A stretch of DNA of 64,000 bases from Bacillota bacterium (GCA_023421955.1 JAEZSE010000036.1:16605-80604); one strand, 5' to 3'; positions 50,319 through 59,423 are shown, numbered from the stretch's first letter. The notes: generated from the sequence alone by a model not told the origin. Numbers and translations are program-made.

Positions 50319-50409
50319 ACAAGTTCTTAAGATCAAGTATGGAATGATCCGCCAGTGATGATATACAATATTGTTGATCACTAAAGTGCGTCAAGGAGAT
50401 GTGGCTTTT

Positions 50410-51249
50410 ATGAAGATCACAGCGTTGGTGGAAAACCTGTCAGATTGCTCATTGAAGCCCAAACACGGCCTTTCATTGTATATTCAAACAAACATGCATC
50501 AATTGCTATTTGATCTTGGGCCAGACGGGACACTGTTTGAAAATGCCCGGAAGAAAGAAATCGATCTGACACAAATTGACACTGTCATCCTGTCTCACGG
50601 ACACATGGATCACGGCGGAGCGATGCGGCGTTTTCTGGAGATCAACACAAAAGCAAAAATCTATGTGCAGCGTCAGGCATTTGAGCGTCACTACAGCAAG
50701 TTTGTTTTTTTCAGGATTGATGTCGGGCTTGATAGAAGCCTTGAAAACCATCCGCAGGTAATCCTTGTTGATGGTGATCTGGAAATTGACAAGGAATTGC
50801 GCCTGTTTACTGTGCCCAATATTAATAAATGCCGCTCCAATGCCAATGATTCGTTGTATGAATGCCGCCAGATAGACCCTTTCCTGCATGAGCAAAATCT
50901 TATGATCCGGGAAGAACAGACCGCTATCATCGTTGGGTGTGGTCACACCGGTATTGTGAACATTATGGAAAAGGCTGCGAGTTACGCTCCGCAGTATTGT
51001 GTGGGTGGCTACCATCTGTTTAATCCCATGACGCGGAAAACAGTGGAACAAAGTTTGTTGGAGGGAATTGCGGACAATCTGTCAAAGTATCCGCATACAC
51101 ATTTCTACACTTGTCATTGCACAGGCAAGACGGCATATGACTATTTGTCTTCCAGATTGCCAAACATGAACTACCTGTATTGCGGAAATACGATTGAAAC
51201 TGGCAACCAAACTCCGAAGCTGGATGATGATAGCATTGTGTCTGAGTAG
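50410..51249 (+). CDS. MBL-fold metallo-hydrolase, dihydropterin-synthase-like subfamily
   Basis: 279 residues; ATG at 50410, 11 bases after AAGGAG (in-frame GTG at 50401 is less well spaced). Zinc motif 'ILSHGHMDHGG' (HxHxDH, about residues 59-69), His in 'IVGCGHTGIVNIM' and in 'FYTCHCTG'. The 'MKITALVEN' start and 'LFDLGPDGTLFENARK' match proteins annotated as 7,8-dihydropterin-6-methyl-4-(ribofuranosyl)aminobenzene 5'-phosphate synthase-like; that activity is not established for bacteria, so only hydrolase class is safe. Confidence 0.88.
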   Translation: MKITALVENLSDCSLKPKHGLSLYIQTNMHQLLFDLGPDGTLFENARKKEIDLTQIDTVILSHGHMDHGGAMRRFLEINTKAKIYVQRQAFERHYSKFVFFRIDVGLDRSLENHPQVILVDGDLEIDKELRLFTVPNINKCRSNANDSLYECRQIDPFLHEQNLMIREEQTAIIVGCGHTGIVNIMEKAASYAPQYCVGGYHLFNPMTRKTVEQSLLEGIADNLSKYPHTHFYTCHCTGKTAYDYLSSRLPNMNYLYCGNTIETGNQTPKLDDDSIVSE

Positions 51250-51269
51250 TGATAAAGCAGAAATGCTTC

Positions 51270-52640
51270 TCAGGATTTATCAATGGAGCTTTCCGAGCTC
51301 TCCCGATAAAGCTGGAGAGCTCTCTTTTTTGGCGCGGGGCTTTGCAGCACCGTATCGGCGCTCAGATAAATGCGCACAGAAAACTCGCCAGAGTCGCAGC
51401 TGATGTTGATTTCTCCATTGTACTTCTTCACTGTTTTTTCCACGATGGAGAGACCCAACCCGTGCCCTTCCTCCTTCTTGGTGCTTTTGAGGCTCGAACT
51501 ACACCCAGAGGGAACGGTGTTACGCACCGTGAGCTCCAGCTTACCGGCTTGTGCAAGCAAAGCCAGCTCAACGCGGCGTTCACCGCCCTCGTTGATTTTC
51601 TGGCATGCCTCCAGTGCATTGTCCAGCGTGTTGCCCAGCAGGGAGCAAAGGTCCAGCGCCTCAATCGGAAGGTCTTCCTCCAGCAACACTGTGTGGTAGA
51701 TGCCGATCCCCAGGCGCTTGGCCATGGCGATCTTGTTGCCCAGCACCGCGTCCACCAACGGTACTCCGCTGTTTACGTTGAAATCATTGCGGTCAACAAA
51801 ATCTCCGATTTCTTGTAGATACTCTCGGGCTCTCTCAAACCTGTTCATCCCCAACAGGCAGTTCAACACTTGTAAATGGTTTTTTAGGTCGTGACGGAAC
51901 CCGCGCATGTTGTTATTGGCGGCCAGTGTTTCCTGAAAGTATCGGTTCTGGATCTCCGATTGCTCCAGCATGCGCTGCTTCTCCAAAAGCTCGGCGGCGC
52001 GAATGGCCAGCCTGCCATGCAATCCAAGCAGCATGATGTTGATCGCAAGCAAGCCCAATGTGAGCAGTGCCAGCCCCACTGACCCGTGGCTGTTCAGCTC
52101 TGCTTCATATTGAATCAAAGCGGTTAGCATGGCCATGCTTGTGAGCGGCACAAATGCAACGTAGATCAGATGGGGGCCGGAGGCGCTCTCGCTCTCCATC
52201 CGCCTGCTGTTCCAAAAGGCCATTGGCACCAGCACCGCTTTGGCGGCCACCATTGCGGCCAGGCGGTATGGCGTTGGTTGAAGCACCATGCCGAAAGTGA
52301 CCCCCGGCAAGAATGTGATCAGTGCTATTGCCACCACATCGGAAAGACCAACCAGAGAAAAGGCGATGAACGCATGAAACAAGCGCTGGCTGATTGTGCC
52401 ACCTGCCACAAAGGCACCATAAAGCAAGCAGCAAACCGTAAGCAAAGGAATCCTCATGGAGTCCTGCAAATGGGCGAACTGGCTTCCGGACAATGCCGCA
52501 AGCGCCACAAGCCCGCCAAGCACCAGCAGCCAGGCGCCTGGCTGCCTTGTGCCCAAACGCCTATGCAGATATAGTTGAAAGCATGCCACGATGGCGGCGT
52601 TGTTGAGAAATTCCGCCACCATCCATAACGGACTTCCCAT
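51270..52640 (-). CDS. GHKL sensor histidine kinase, orphan
   Basis: 456 residues; ATG at 52640 after GGGGGAA. Six membrane helices fill the first ~210 residues. The DHp-like segment is 'GFRHDLKNHLQVLNCLLG' with the phosphoacceptor His; the ATPase has the N box 'LLGNTLDNALEAC' and G box 'GHGLGLSIVEK'. This is the AgrC/CitA-like GHKL layout whose partner is normally a LytTR response regulator, but none is next to it. Its last ~20 codons overlap the terminator of the convergent MBL gene. Confidence 0.9.
   Translation of the reverse strand: MGSPLWMVAEFLNNAAIVACFQLYLHRRLGTRQPGAWLLVLGGLVALAALSGSQFAHLQDSMRIPLLTVCCLLYGAFVAGGTISQRLFHAFIAFSLVGLSDVVAIALITFLPGVTFGMVLQPTPYRLAAMVAAKAVLVPMAFWNSRRMESESASGPHLIYVAFVPLTSMAMLTALIQYEAELNSHGSVGLALLTLGLLAINIMLLGLHGRLAIRAAELLEKQRMLEQSEIQNRYFQETLAANNNMRGFRHDLKNHLQVLNCLLGMNRFERAREYLQEIGDFVDRNDFNVNSGVPLVDAVLGNKIAMAKRLGIGIYHTVLLEEDLPIEALDLCSLLGNTLDNALEACQKINEGGERRVELALLAQAGKLELTVRNTVPSGCSSSLKSTKKEEGHGLGLSIVEKTVKKYNGEINISCDSGEFSVRIYLSADTVLQSPAPKKRALQLYRESSESSIDKS
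51295..51330 (+). terminator. Terminator of the MBL gene, inside the kinase 3' coding end
   Basis: A 9-bp stem GAGCTCTCC/GGAGAGCTC (51295-51303 with 51314-51322), then TCTTTTTT. It lies within the coding end of the leftward kinase gene. Confidence 0.8.
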
Positions 52641-52703
52641 AATTCCCCCATTGTTTGATGAATTGAAATGTTTTGATATCAAATATATTTTACACTTTTT
52701 TCA

Positions 52704-52733
52704 TTGGTGTTCGCCATTCTTTTTTGTTATAAT
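52704..52733 (+). promoter_or_regulatory. Promoter of the parvulin gene
   Basis: TTGGTG, 18-base spacer, TATAAT, 33 bases before the start. Confidence 0.6.
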
Positions 52734-52766
52734 ATCGTTTATACCAATACAGGAGATTCTGCCAGG

Positions 52767-54008
52767 ATGAAAAAGCATCGCCTGATCGCGCTGTTTTGCG
52801 CTCTTCTTATTGTTTCCTCGCTGTTTGCCGGGTGTTCCGGCGGCCCGACAGTCGCCAAGGTGGGTGGGGAAGCCATTTCCGTGAGTGAATTGAACATGTT
52901 TGCCAACTTCCTTCTTTTGCAGGATCAATCCGGCACAGTAGCAGATATTGCAGACGCCGATCAGCTCAAACAGGTGTATGACGACGCGCTTGACACTGTC
53001 ATCACATATCGTTTGTTAATGAAGAAGGGTATCGAGCGCAAGCTGTATCCGTTGAGCGATGCCAAGCGCAAGGAGATTGACGATCAGATTTCTGAATATC
53101 TGGATGGCCAGCTCCAGGCAAAGGTAAGCGAATACACCCAAAACGGCAAGTCAGAGAAGGAAGCCCGCACTGCCTTTTACGACGAAATGGAAAAGTCAGG
53201 GCTCACACGGGAGAACCTGACGACGATCATGCGTTACGCGGCAGTAGCCGAGGTGTTTTACAATGAGATGGTGGATGCCACTACAGTGACCGACGCGGAC
53301 CTGCAAGCCGGATATGATAAGAAGGTCGCCGAGCAGAAGGATCAATTCACTGCAGACCCTGCTGCTTTTGAGAGTGCGAAGATGATGGCGGATTATTACG
53401 GCACGACTGTGGTCTATCACCCTGCAGGGTATCGCTACGTCAAGCACATCCTGATTGCGTTCCCTGAGGATGTCGCGGCAAAAATCAGTGAGGCACAGCA
53501 GAGCGGTGACACGGAGGCTGTGAAAAAGGCCAGAGACGGGGGATTGCCCCTGATCAAGGCCAAAGCAGACGAAGTGCTTGCAAAAGTGAAAGCTGGTCAG
53601 GATTTTGACGGTCTCGTGGCCGAATACGGTGAGGACCCCGGCATGCAGCAGGAACCTGCCAAAACGGCTGGTTATGAGCTCGGGGAGGGCACTTCCTTTG
53701 TGGAAGAGTTCAAGCAGGCGGCCTTGAAGTTGGCTAAAGTGGGCGATGTGACCGAGCTGGTCGCCACCGATTTTGGTTATCACATCATCAAGTGGGTCGG
53801 CGATGTACCCTCCGGTGCAATCCCGCTGGAGGATGTGAAAGACACGCTGAGGGAGGAGCTTCTTACCGAGAAGCAGAATACTGCCTGGGAGGCTCTGATT
53901 TCACAATTGAAAAATGAATACAAAGTGGAGCAATTCACCGACAAGTATCCCACGCTGGCACCCGCAGCCTCCGCACCGGCAGTAACGGAAACCCCCGCAG
54001 TGGGGTGA
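52767..54008 (+). CDS. PrsA/SurA-like peptidyl-prolyl isomerase lipoprotein
   Basis: 413 residues; ATG at 52767 with AGGAG upstream. The signal peptide ends in 'SSLFAGC' (lipobox Cys about residue 22). The N-terminal SurA_N-like helical chaperone region ('VAKVGGEAISVSELNMFANF') leads to a parvulin domain ('YVKHILIAF', 'DFDGLVAEYGEDPGM', 'ELVATDFGYHIIKW'; about 215-370). It is a membrane-anchored, extracytoplasmic foldase for secreted proteins, fitting the large secretome here. Short Ala/Pro-rich tail. Confidence 0.9.
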   Translation: MKKHRLIALFCALLIVSSLFAGCSGGPTVAKVGGEAISVSELNMFANFLLLQDQSGTVADIADADQLKQVYDDALDTVITYRLLMKKGIERKLYPLSDAKRKEIDDQISEYLDGQLQAKVSEYTQNGKSEKEARTAFYDEMEKSGLTRENLTTIMRYAAVAEVFYNEMVDATTVTDADLQAGYDKKVAEQKDQFTADPAAFESAKMMADYYGTTVVYHPAGYRYVKHILIAFPEDVAAKISEAQQSGDTEAVKKARDGGLPLIKAKADEVLAKVKAGQDFDGLVAEYGEDPGMQQEPAKTAGYELGEGTSFVEEFKQAALKLAKVGDVTELVATDFGYHIIKWVGDVPSGAIPLEDVKDTLREELLTEKQNTAWEALISQLKNEYKVEQFTDKYPTLAPAASAPAVTETPAVG

Positions 54009-54099
54009 ACCTCCTTTCGCAGCCGGTGTTAACGCACCTCGGCGAGCTCTTCTTTGTTTATGTCCAACTCTATTCTTTCTCAGATTTTTGGTTCTCTGT

Positions 54100-54128
54100 A
54101 ACCCAGCCGGTTTGACTCCGGCTGGGTT
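54100..54128 (+). terminator. Terminator of the parvulin gene
   Basis: A perfect 11-bp stem AACCCAGCCGG/CCGGCTGGGTT with a 7-base loop; the T-run is weak. Confidence 0.65.
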
Positions 54129-54161
54129 CGTTGGATATATCTTCCTTCATAAATTATTCAC

Positions 54162-54190
54162 TTGATTCACACCCAATGCGCATGTATACT
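54162..54190 (+). promoter_or_regulatory. Promoter of the SleB-like gene
   Basis: TTGATT, 17-base spacer, TATACT, about 110 bases before the start. Confidence 0.6.
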
Positions 54191-54299
54191 GGGTTTATAC
54201 ATGATACATCATATATGTCGTATTCCTTTAATGCTCAGATTTGTTATAAACCGCCACAATTGTGGGTAAATAAACCATAGACGAAAAAGGAGTTTATGC

Positions 54300-55139
54300 A
54301 TGTTTCGGAAACTGGCATCTGTATTTTGTGCACTGTTGATTGCTGCTTCGCTGGGCCTGGCGGGGGGCAATGCGCAGGCGATGGCCGCGCCTGCCGCTGC
54401 TGCCGCTGAGAGTGTGAGCACGTTGATCCCTGATTTTATGGTGAAGGCGGACACCTATTACAACCGCATAGGCTATTCCAGCAACCATTATCAGTTCACT
54501 GACAAGGAGCTCGCGATGCTCGCCATCGTGATTTTCCTGGAGGTACGGGGTGAATCCTATCAGGCCAAGCTGGCAGTGGGCAATGTGGTGATGAACCGTG
54601 TGCTTTCCCGCGGTTACCCCGGTGACACCATCGAGGAAGTGGTGACCAGGCCCAACCAGTTCTGCTTCAACCCCAAGACAGTGCCTAACGCCGAATGCAG
54701 GAAAGCCGCATGGGACGTGCTCCATTATGAAACTTGGGTGGTTCCGCAAAACACCTACTTCTTCCGTGTGACCAAGAGCAAGGCCAACTGGGGCCGTCAT
54801 GAGTACTGGAAGCACATCGGTGCCACGGCGTTCTACCAAGACGTTTATGCCGGGCGCAGCAACCTGGACACGGTGCCGGACGCGATGTTCAAGCGCACCT
54901 ACAAATGGCCGCAATACGGCTGCAAGCCTTCCGCCCGTGTGCGCAACATGCAGATCATGCTGCGGAGTCTGGGCTATCAAGTAACTACCGACGGGTGGTT
55001 TGGCGAAGGCACGAAAGAGGCTTTGGTCAAGTTCCAGAAAAGCCGCGGCCTTGTGTCCGACGGCATCGCAGGCCCGGCCACATTGAAAGCGTTGATCAAC
55101 AAGTATGGCATCAGCAAGTATGTGAAGTTGAAGAAGTGA
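54300..55139 (+). CDS. SleB-like cell wall hydrolase with PG-binding domain
   Basis: 279 residues; AAGGAG 7 bases before the ATG at 54300. Signal peptide (1-~28, ending 'AMAAPA'). Hydrolase_2 domain (about 65-195): 'IVIFLEVRGESYQAKLAVGN' with the catalytic Glu of SleB/CwlJ-type enzymes and 'VVMNRVLS'. C-terminal PG_binding_1 (about 218-275, 'MLRSLGYQVTTDGWFG'). In SleB itself the PG-binding part is N-terminal, so the order is reversed. It probably remodels wall or spore cortex. Confidence 0.9.
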   Translation: MFRKLASVFCALLIAASLGLAGGNAQAMAAPAAAAAESVSTLIPDFMVKADTYYNRIGYSSNHYQFTDKELAMLAIVIFLEVRGESYQAKLAVGNVVMNRVLSRGYPGDTIEEVVTRPNQFCFNPKTVPNAECRKAAWDVLHYETWVVPQNTYFFRVTKSKANWGRHEYWKHIGATAFYQDVYAGRSNLDTVPDAMFKRTYKWPQYGCKPSARVRNMQIMLRSLGYQVTTDGWFGEGTKEALVKFQKSRGLVSDGIAGPATLKALINKYGISKYVKLKK

Positions 55140-55224
55140 GTAGCCAGTAGCGATTAGTCAGTAGTCAGTGGTTATTAGTCGACGATCAGTAAGGTGACAC
55201 GGATTGTGTGCAATGGTGATTGTG

Positions 55225-55250
55225 AGGCGGGCCCTTGGGCCCGCCTTTGC
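55225..55250 (+). terminator. Terminator of the SleB-like gene
   Basis: A GC-rich palindrome AGGCGGGCC...GGCCCGCCT ending in TTTGC. The gap before it holds short AGTCAGTAG-like direct repeats (about 55146-55175). Confidence 0.6.
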
Positions 55251-55336
55251 TGTGTCATGGTCTGTTACTGTATAGAACCTATCATACACATTGCTCCACC
55301 TGCATACAATAAACCGATAAGGCGGAGGCTGAGACC

Positions 55337-55924
55337 ATGATGAATTGGCTATGGGCGGGCATGGTGCTTGCCAGCACCCTCACGGCAGCCGTGTCAGGCA
55401 GGATGGATCGCCTGTTTGGCGCGGCGATGGACGGAGCAGCTGGTGCGGTGAAGCTTTTCATCACGCTGCTGGCCGTTTATGCGCTGTGGTGCGGCATCAT
55501 GGAGATCATCGGTGACTCCGGCCTGGCCGAACGGTTTGCCCGGGCGCTGGCACGGCCATTGAGGTGGCTATACCCCTCAGTGCCGGCCGGCACCCCAGCC
55601 GCCCGGCACATTGCGATGAACATGGCCGCCAACATGCTGGGTGTGGGCAATGCCGCCACGCCGGCGGGCCTGGAGGCCATCCGTGAAATGAAGGCGATGG
55701 GCCGCGGTGGGGGAGAAGCAACTGACGATATGTGCATGCTGTTGGTGGTGAACTGCTCGTCGCTGCAATTGATCCCCACCACTGTGATCGCACTGCGGCA
55801 GGCTGCCGGATCGGCATCAGCTTCTGATATCCTCCTGCCCGCTATTCTTGCCAGTGTTACAGCCGCTGTGTTTGGTATTGCAGCAGCCAAGGCATTGGCA
55901 GCTTTCACGCGCGGTAAGGCGTAA
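55337..55924 (+). CDS. spmA: Spore maturation protein A-like (nucleoside-recognition Gate domain)
   Basis: 195 residues, full SpmA size. 'MNWLWAGMVLASTLTAAVSG' is the usual N terminus; 'VYALWCGIMEIIGDSGL', 'NMAANMLGVGNAATPAGLEA' and 'MLLVVNCSSLQLIPTTVIAL' (in parts) are family landmarks. It has four or five membrane helices. SpmA and SpmB act together in core dehydration of spores; spmB normally follows, but here the next gene is serine dehydratase. GGAGG site. Confidence 0.88.
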   Translation: MMNWLWAGMVLASTLTAAVSGRMDRLFGAAMDGAAGAVKLFITLLAVYALWCGIMEIIGDSGLAERFARALARPLRWLYPSVPAGTPAARHIAMNMAANMLGVGNAATPAGLEAIREMKAMGRGGGEATDDMCMLLVVNCSSLQLIPTTVIALRQAAGSASASDILLPAILASVTAAVFGIAAAKALAAFTRGKA

Positions 55925-56027
55925 CCGCAACCAATTTTTGTTTTGAATAAGAAATCCAAGGCGTGCATACACTATGCCTGCCTTCGAAAGACAGTCCGCA
56001 ATGAGACTATTTTCAAAGCGGAGCTGG

Positions 56028-56061
56028 AGCGCCCGGTTGGTTGGCCACCCCGGGCGCTTTT
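56028..56061 (+). terminator. Terminator of the SpmA gene
   Basis: A 9-bp stem AGCGCCCGG/CCGGGCGCT with a 13-base loop, then TTTT. Confidence 0.65.
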
Positions 56062-56100
56062 GCTATGCAGGCACGATGAGCCAGAGCTCCTTATGCATGT

Positions 56101-56129
56101 TTATCCATCCCATCTATGGTGCTATACTA
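56101..56129 (+). promoter_or_regulatory. Promoter of the serine dehydratase operon
   Basis: TTTATC, 17-base spacer, TATACT, 30 bases before the start. Confidence 0.5.
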
Positions 56130-56159
56130 TCCACATCCAGGCATGCATGGGGTGAAGTG

Positions 56160-56819
56160 ATGCCCAGTATATTTGACATCATCGGTCCTATTACGGTCGG
56201 GCCGTCCAGCTCTCACACGGCTGGCGCCATCCGCATCGGTCAGATTGCCAGGCTTCTGTTGGGCGGCGAGGTGCGGCGGGCGGACATCACGCTCTACGGC
56301 TCCTTTGCCGAAACCGGCAAAGGCCATGGCACCGACCGGGCCATTGTGGGCGGGCTTCTTGGCCTTGACATGGCGAGTCCGGAAATTCCCGAAAGCTTTC
56401 AGGAAGCCCGGCGGCGCGGCCTTGCCTATTCATTGCACGCGGCGGAGGAAAGCCGTTATCACTCCAACACGGTTGTTGTAGAGGCTTTCGGTGTAAACAA
56501 TTCGGTCCGGATTCGCGCCAGCTCCGTGGGCGGGGGCAACATCCGCCTGGACGCGATGAACGATTATGAGCTGGGCATAGCATGCGACCAGCCCACACTG
56601 GTGCTGCCCCACAATGACCACCCCGGTGTGGTGGCGGCGGTCACCACGGCGCTGTCGCAACAGGGCTTCAACATTGCCGCAATGAAGGTAGCCCGGGCCC
56701 GCCGGGGCGGGGACGCGGTTGCGATGATTGAGACAGACACCGAGGTGCCCAAAGAAACCCGGGAGATCATCGCAGCGATCCCCGGCATTACCGATGTAAT
56801 CTACATTCCGAAGATATAG
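56160..56819 (+). CDS. sdaAB: L-serine dehydratase, iron-sulfur-dependent, beta subunit
   Basis: 219 residues. 'DIIGPITVGPSSSHTAGAIR' at the N terminus and 'GSFAETGKGHGTDRAIVGG' are the family hallmarks, and an ACT domain (about 148-219, 'HPGVVAAVTTALSQQGFN') at the end may sense serine. ATG at 56160 after GGGGTGA; the longer frame covers the terminator. With the alpha subunit it converts L-serine to pyruvate and ammonia. The alpha gene follows after 11 bases. Confidence 0.95.
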   Translation: MPSIFDIIGPITVGPSSSHTAGAIRIGQIARLLLGGEVRRADITLYGSFAETGKGHGTDRAIVGGLLGLDMASPEIPESFQEARRRGLAYSLHAAEESRYHSNTVVVEAFGVNNSVRIRASSVGGGNIRLDAMNDYELGIACDQPTLVLPHNDHPGVVAAVTTALSQQGFNIAAMKVARARRGGDAVAMIETDTEVPKETREIIAAIPGITDVIYIPKI

Positions 56820-56830
56820 CAGGTGGTAGA

Positions 56831-57715
56831 ATGGCAATCAAAAGCATCAACAGCCTTGCCAGAGAGGCGGAAGAACAAAACCTGCGCCTGTCTGACCTGG
56901 TGGTAAGGGAAGAAGCGGTGGAGGCGGGCGTGGCCGAGGCCACGGTGCGCGGGCGCATGCATGACATGCTCATCGCTATGATTGAAGCGGTTAAGGCCGG
57001 TGTGGATAAGTCTGGGCCGTCGGTGAGCGGGCTTACCGGCGGTGAGGCGCTACGTTATAGCAACTATCTGCGGGAGCGCAAGAGCCTATTGGGTGATGTG
57101 GCAGCCAAGGCGGCCGCCTACGCGCTTGCGGCCTCCTGCGTAAACGCCTCAATGGGTGTGATCGTGGCAGCCCCCACTGCCGGTTCCTGCGGCATTCTGC
57201 CCGGTGTGTTGCTCTCATTGCGGGAGACCCATGGGTTCACGGAGGAGGAGCTCGTCTCGGGCTTGCTTGCCGCCGCCGGCGTGGGTCAGGCTATCGCGAT
57301 GCGTGCCACGCTGTCCGGCGCTGAAGGAGGCTGCCAGGCCGAGTGTGGCAGCGCTGCCGCCATGGCAGCGGCAGCCGCCGTGGAGCTGATGGGCGGAGCC
57401 CCGGAGATGTGCTGTCATGGCGCGGCGCTGGCGCTCAAAAACTCCCTGGGCTTGGTTTGCGACCCGGTGGCCGGGTTGGTGGAAGTGCCCTGCGTGAAGC
57501 GCAACGGCGTGTATGCCGTGGTAGCCCTCACCGCCGCGGACATGGCGTTGGCCGGCATCCAGAGCGCCATTCCTCTGGATGAGGTGATCGACGCAATGCA
57601 TGCCATTGGCCAGGTGATGCCTGCCACGCTGCGCGAGACGGCAAAGGGCGGCCTTGCCGCCACACCCACCGGGTGCCGCCTTAGCGCGAAGGTATTCCCG
57701 GAGCAGGCGGAATAA
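56831..57715 (+). CDS. sdaAA: L-serine dehydratase, iron-sulfur-dependent, alpha subunit
   Basis: 294 residues. The N terminus 'KSINSLAREAEEQNLRLSDL' and the catalytic-cluster cysteines in 'GGCQAECGSAAAMAAAA', 'LGLVCDPVAGLVEVPCVKRN' mark the oxygen-sensitive 4Fe-4S enzyme of Clostridia. The fourth ligand of substrate is supplied from the beta subunit side. Cytosolic. It converges on the SpoVB-like gene, with only 7 bases between stops. Confidence 0.96.
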   Translation: MAIKSINSLAREAEEQNLRLSDLVVREEAVEAGVAEATVRGRMHDMLIAMIEAVKAGVDKSGPSVSGLTGGEALRYSNYLRERKSLLGDVAAKAAAYALAASCVNASMGVIVAAPTAGSCGILPGVLLSLRETHGFTEEELVSGLLAAAGVGQAIAMRATLSGAEGGCQAECGSAAAMAAAAAVELMGGAPEMCCHGAALALKNSLGLVCDPVAGLVEVPCVKRNGVYAVVALTAADMALAGIQSAIPLDEVIDAMHAIGQVMPATLRETAKGGLAATPTGCRLSAKVFPEQAE

Positions 57716-57722
57716 AAGGTTC

Positions 57723-59291
57723 CTAGAAAAAGAATGGCAGGATCCCTGCCGCTTGGGCCTTGGCTCTCGCCCCGGGCAGCAGGGATCTCATATAAACCCC
57801 GATTCTGACACCCTGGATCTTCAGGCTCAGTAAAAATACCACTGCCGCTGCCGCCACTGCCCACAGCATTGCCGGCATGTCTGCCCAACCCAGCCCCTTC
57901 ATCAGGCTGTTTACATTGGTGCAGGCCAACGCGCAGGCTGTTGCCGCGAGGCCCGGCAGCACAACCCATTGCGCCCATTTAACTTTGAACTCCAACTTTG
58001 TGCCCAGGCAGCGCATGTTGATCGCCACAGAAAGCGCCGCTCCGGCGATCATCCCCCAGAAGAAGCCATAGATCCCGATCTTTGGGTTTGATACGGTGAA
58101 CCATGTGATACCCAGCTGAAGAATATCGCCTGTGATTGTGCTGATCATAGCCCGGCTTTGGAAGCCTGTGCCGTTGAGCATGCCGGCGGTGATCATCTGG
58201 TAATAGGTGAGCGCCATTGCCGCAGCTGTGAGCAGGATATAGTCCAGCGGCACGGTTTGCTGATAAAGCAACTGCATCACCGCCGGGCCGATTGGTGCCA
58301 GCACCGCAACCGCCGGCAGGGCAATGAGCCCGGTGGCATAGAGCGCCTTGCCCATCTTGCGGTGGGTGTCGGCCATGTCACCCACGGCCACGCTTTCCGA
58401 AAGCCTCGGCAGCATCACCATCACCAGCGGGCCCATAAACGCCATGGGCAGGAAGAAGAGCGGCAGCGCCATGCCCAGCGCCACGCCCAGCATGCCTACG
58501 GCCTGCTGTTGCGGCATGCCGGATGCCATCAGCCGCTGGGGCACCAGCACTGTGTTGGCGGCGGAGAGCAGGTTGCCTGCCAGTGCCGAAGCCGATACAG
58601 GCAGCGCAACCGCCATGAGCTTTTTGAACAGGTCTCCGGGGTGGGCAGACTTGCCGTCGGCTGGCCGGGCCTTGCGATACCAAATGGCAAGCAGTGTGGA
58701 GCTGAACAGCTCACTGATTGTCATGCCGCCGACGATCAGCGCCGCGGCCATTGCCGGGTCCGTTGGCCGGAGCCAGAGCAGCAGCCCCACCACGGCTGCA
58801 ATCCGAACGATCTGCTCCAGCTGGTCGGAGATGGCCGGAGGCTTCACATGCTTTACGCCATAAAACCAGCTCTTGAAGATGTTTTCCAAGCCGGTCAGCA
58901 GCAGGCAAGGCAGCAGGATGAGCAGTGCCAGCCGTGTTTCGGCATCGCCCAGCACCGTTTTGGAGATCCAGCCGGAAAACAGCGCCGTGGGAATTGCCAC
59001 CACCACAAACAGAATCGCAAAGCCAATTAAGGAAAGCCGCACCACCAGGCGCATGCCGCCATGGTCGCCCAGTGCGCCACGTTCGCTTGCCAGCTGGGTG
59101 ATTGCTGTGGTGAAACCGCCATAGGTGAGAGAAATGAGGATGCCATACACCGGCATCACCAGCTGCAGCACGCCGATTCCTTCCGGCCCCGTCACGCGGC
59201 TGATGAACACACGGTAGGCAAACCCTAGCAGCTGCAGGCCAATGCTGGAAGCGGTGAGCACCAGGGCGCTTTGCAGCGCAGTTTTCTTCAT
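57723..59291 (-). CDS. spoVB: SpoVB-like polysaccharide/lipid flippase (MOP superfamily)
   Basis: 522 residues from ATG at 59291 (TTG at 59300 is possible). About 14 membrane helices. 'TASSIGLQLLGFAYRVFISR', 'GPEGIGVLQLVMPVYGILIS' and 'LASERGALGD' are the SpoVB/MurJ-type N-terminal helices. SpoVB-family proteins help cortex formation during sporulation, probably by moving lipid-linked precursors. The name is by family; it could be another MurJ-like paralogue. Its own promoter is at 59324-59352. Confidence 0.85.
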   Translation of the reverse strand: MKKTALQSALVLTASSIGLQLLGFAYRVFISRVTGPEGIGVLQLVMPVYGILISLTYGGFTTAITQLASERGALGDHGGMRLVVRLSLIGFAILFVVVAIPTALFSGWISKTVLGDAETRLALLILLPCLLLTGLENIFKSWFYGVKHVKPPAISDQLEQIVRIAAVVGLLLWLRPTDPAMAAALIVGGMTISELFSSTLLAIWYRKARPADGKSAHPGDLFKKLMAVALPVSASALAGNLLSAANTVLVPQRLMASGMPQQQAVGMLGVALGMALPLFFLPMAFMGPLVMVMLPRLSESVAVGDMADTHRKMGKALYATGLIALPAVAVLAPIGPAVMQLLYQQTVPLDYILLTAAAMALTYYQMITAGMLNGTGFQSRAMISTITGDILQLGITWFTVSNPKIGIYGFFWGMIAGAALSVAINMRCLGTKLEFKVKWAQWVVLPGLAATACALACTNVNSLMKGLGWADMPAMLWAVAAAAVVFLLSLKIQGVRIGVYMRSLLPGARAKAQAAGILPFFF

Positions 59292-59323
59292 GGTTGGCAA
59301 GAGAACCCCCCGAACGGCACATT

Positions 59324-59352
59324 TATATAGCCTATTCGGGCGGTTATGTGAA
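59324..59352 (-). promoter_or_regulatory. Promoter of the SpoVB-like gene
   Basis: Minus strand TTCACA, 17-base spacer, TATATA, about 33 bases before the start. Confidence 0.5.
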
Positions 59353-59374
59353 AATGTGCAATGGTGTATTGCTG

Positions 59375-59406
59375 AAAAAGCCCACCTGCCAATGCGGCGG
59401 ATGGGC
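59375..59406 (-). terminator. Terminator of the TetR-MFS-esterase operon
   Basis: Minus strand GCCCATCCGCC/GGCAGGTGGGC (one mismatch, one G-T) with 5-base loop, followed by TTTTT. It lies 18 bases after the esterase stop. Confidence 0.8.
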
Positions 59407-59423
59407 TTCTGTGTGCAGAGGGC

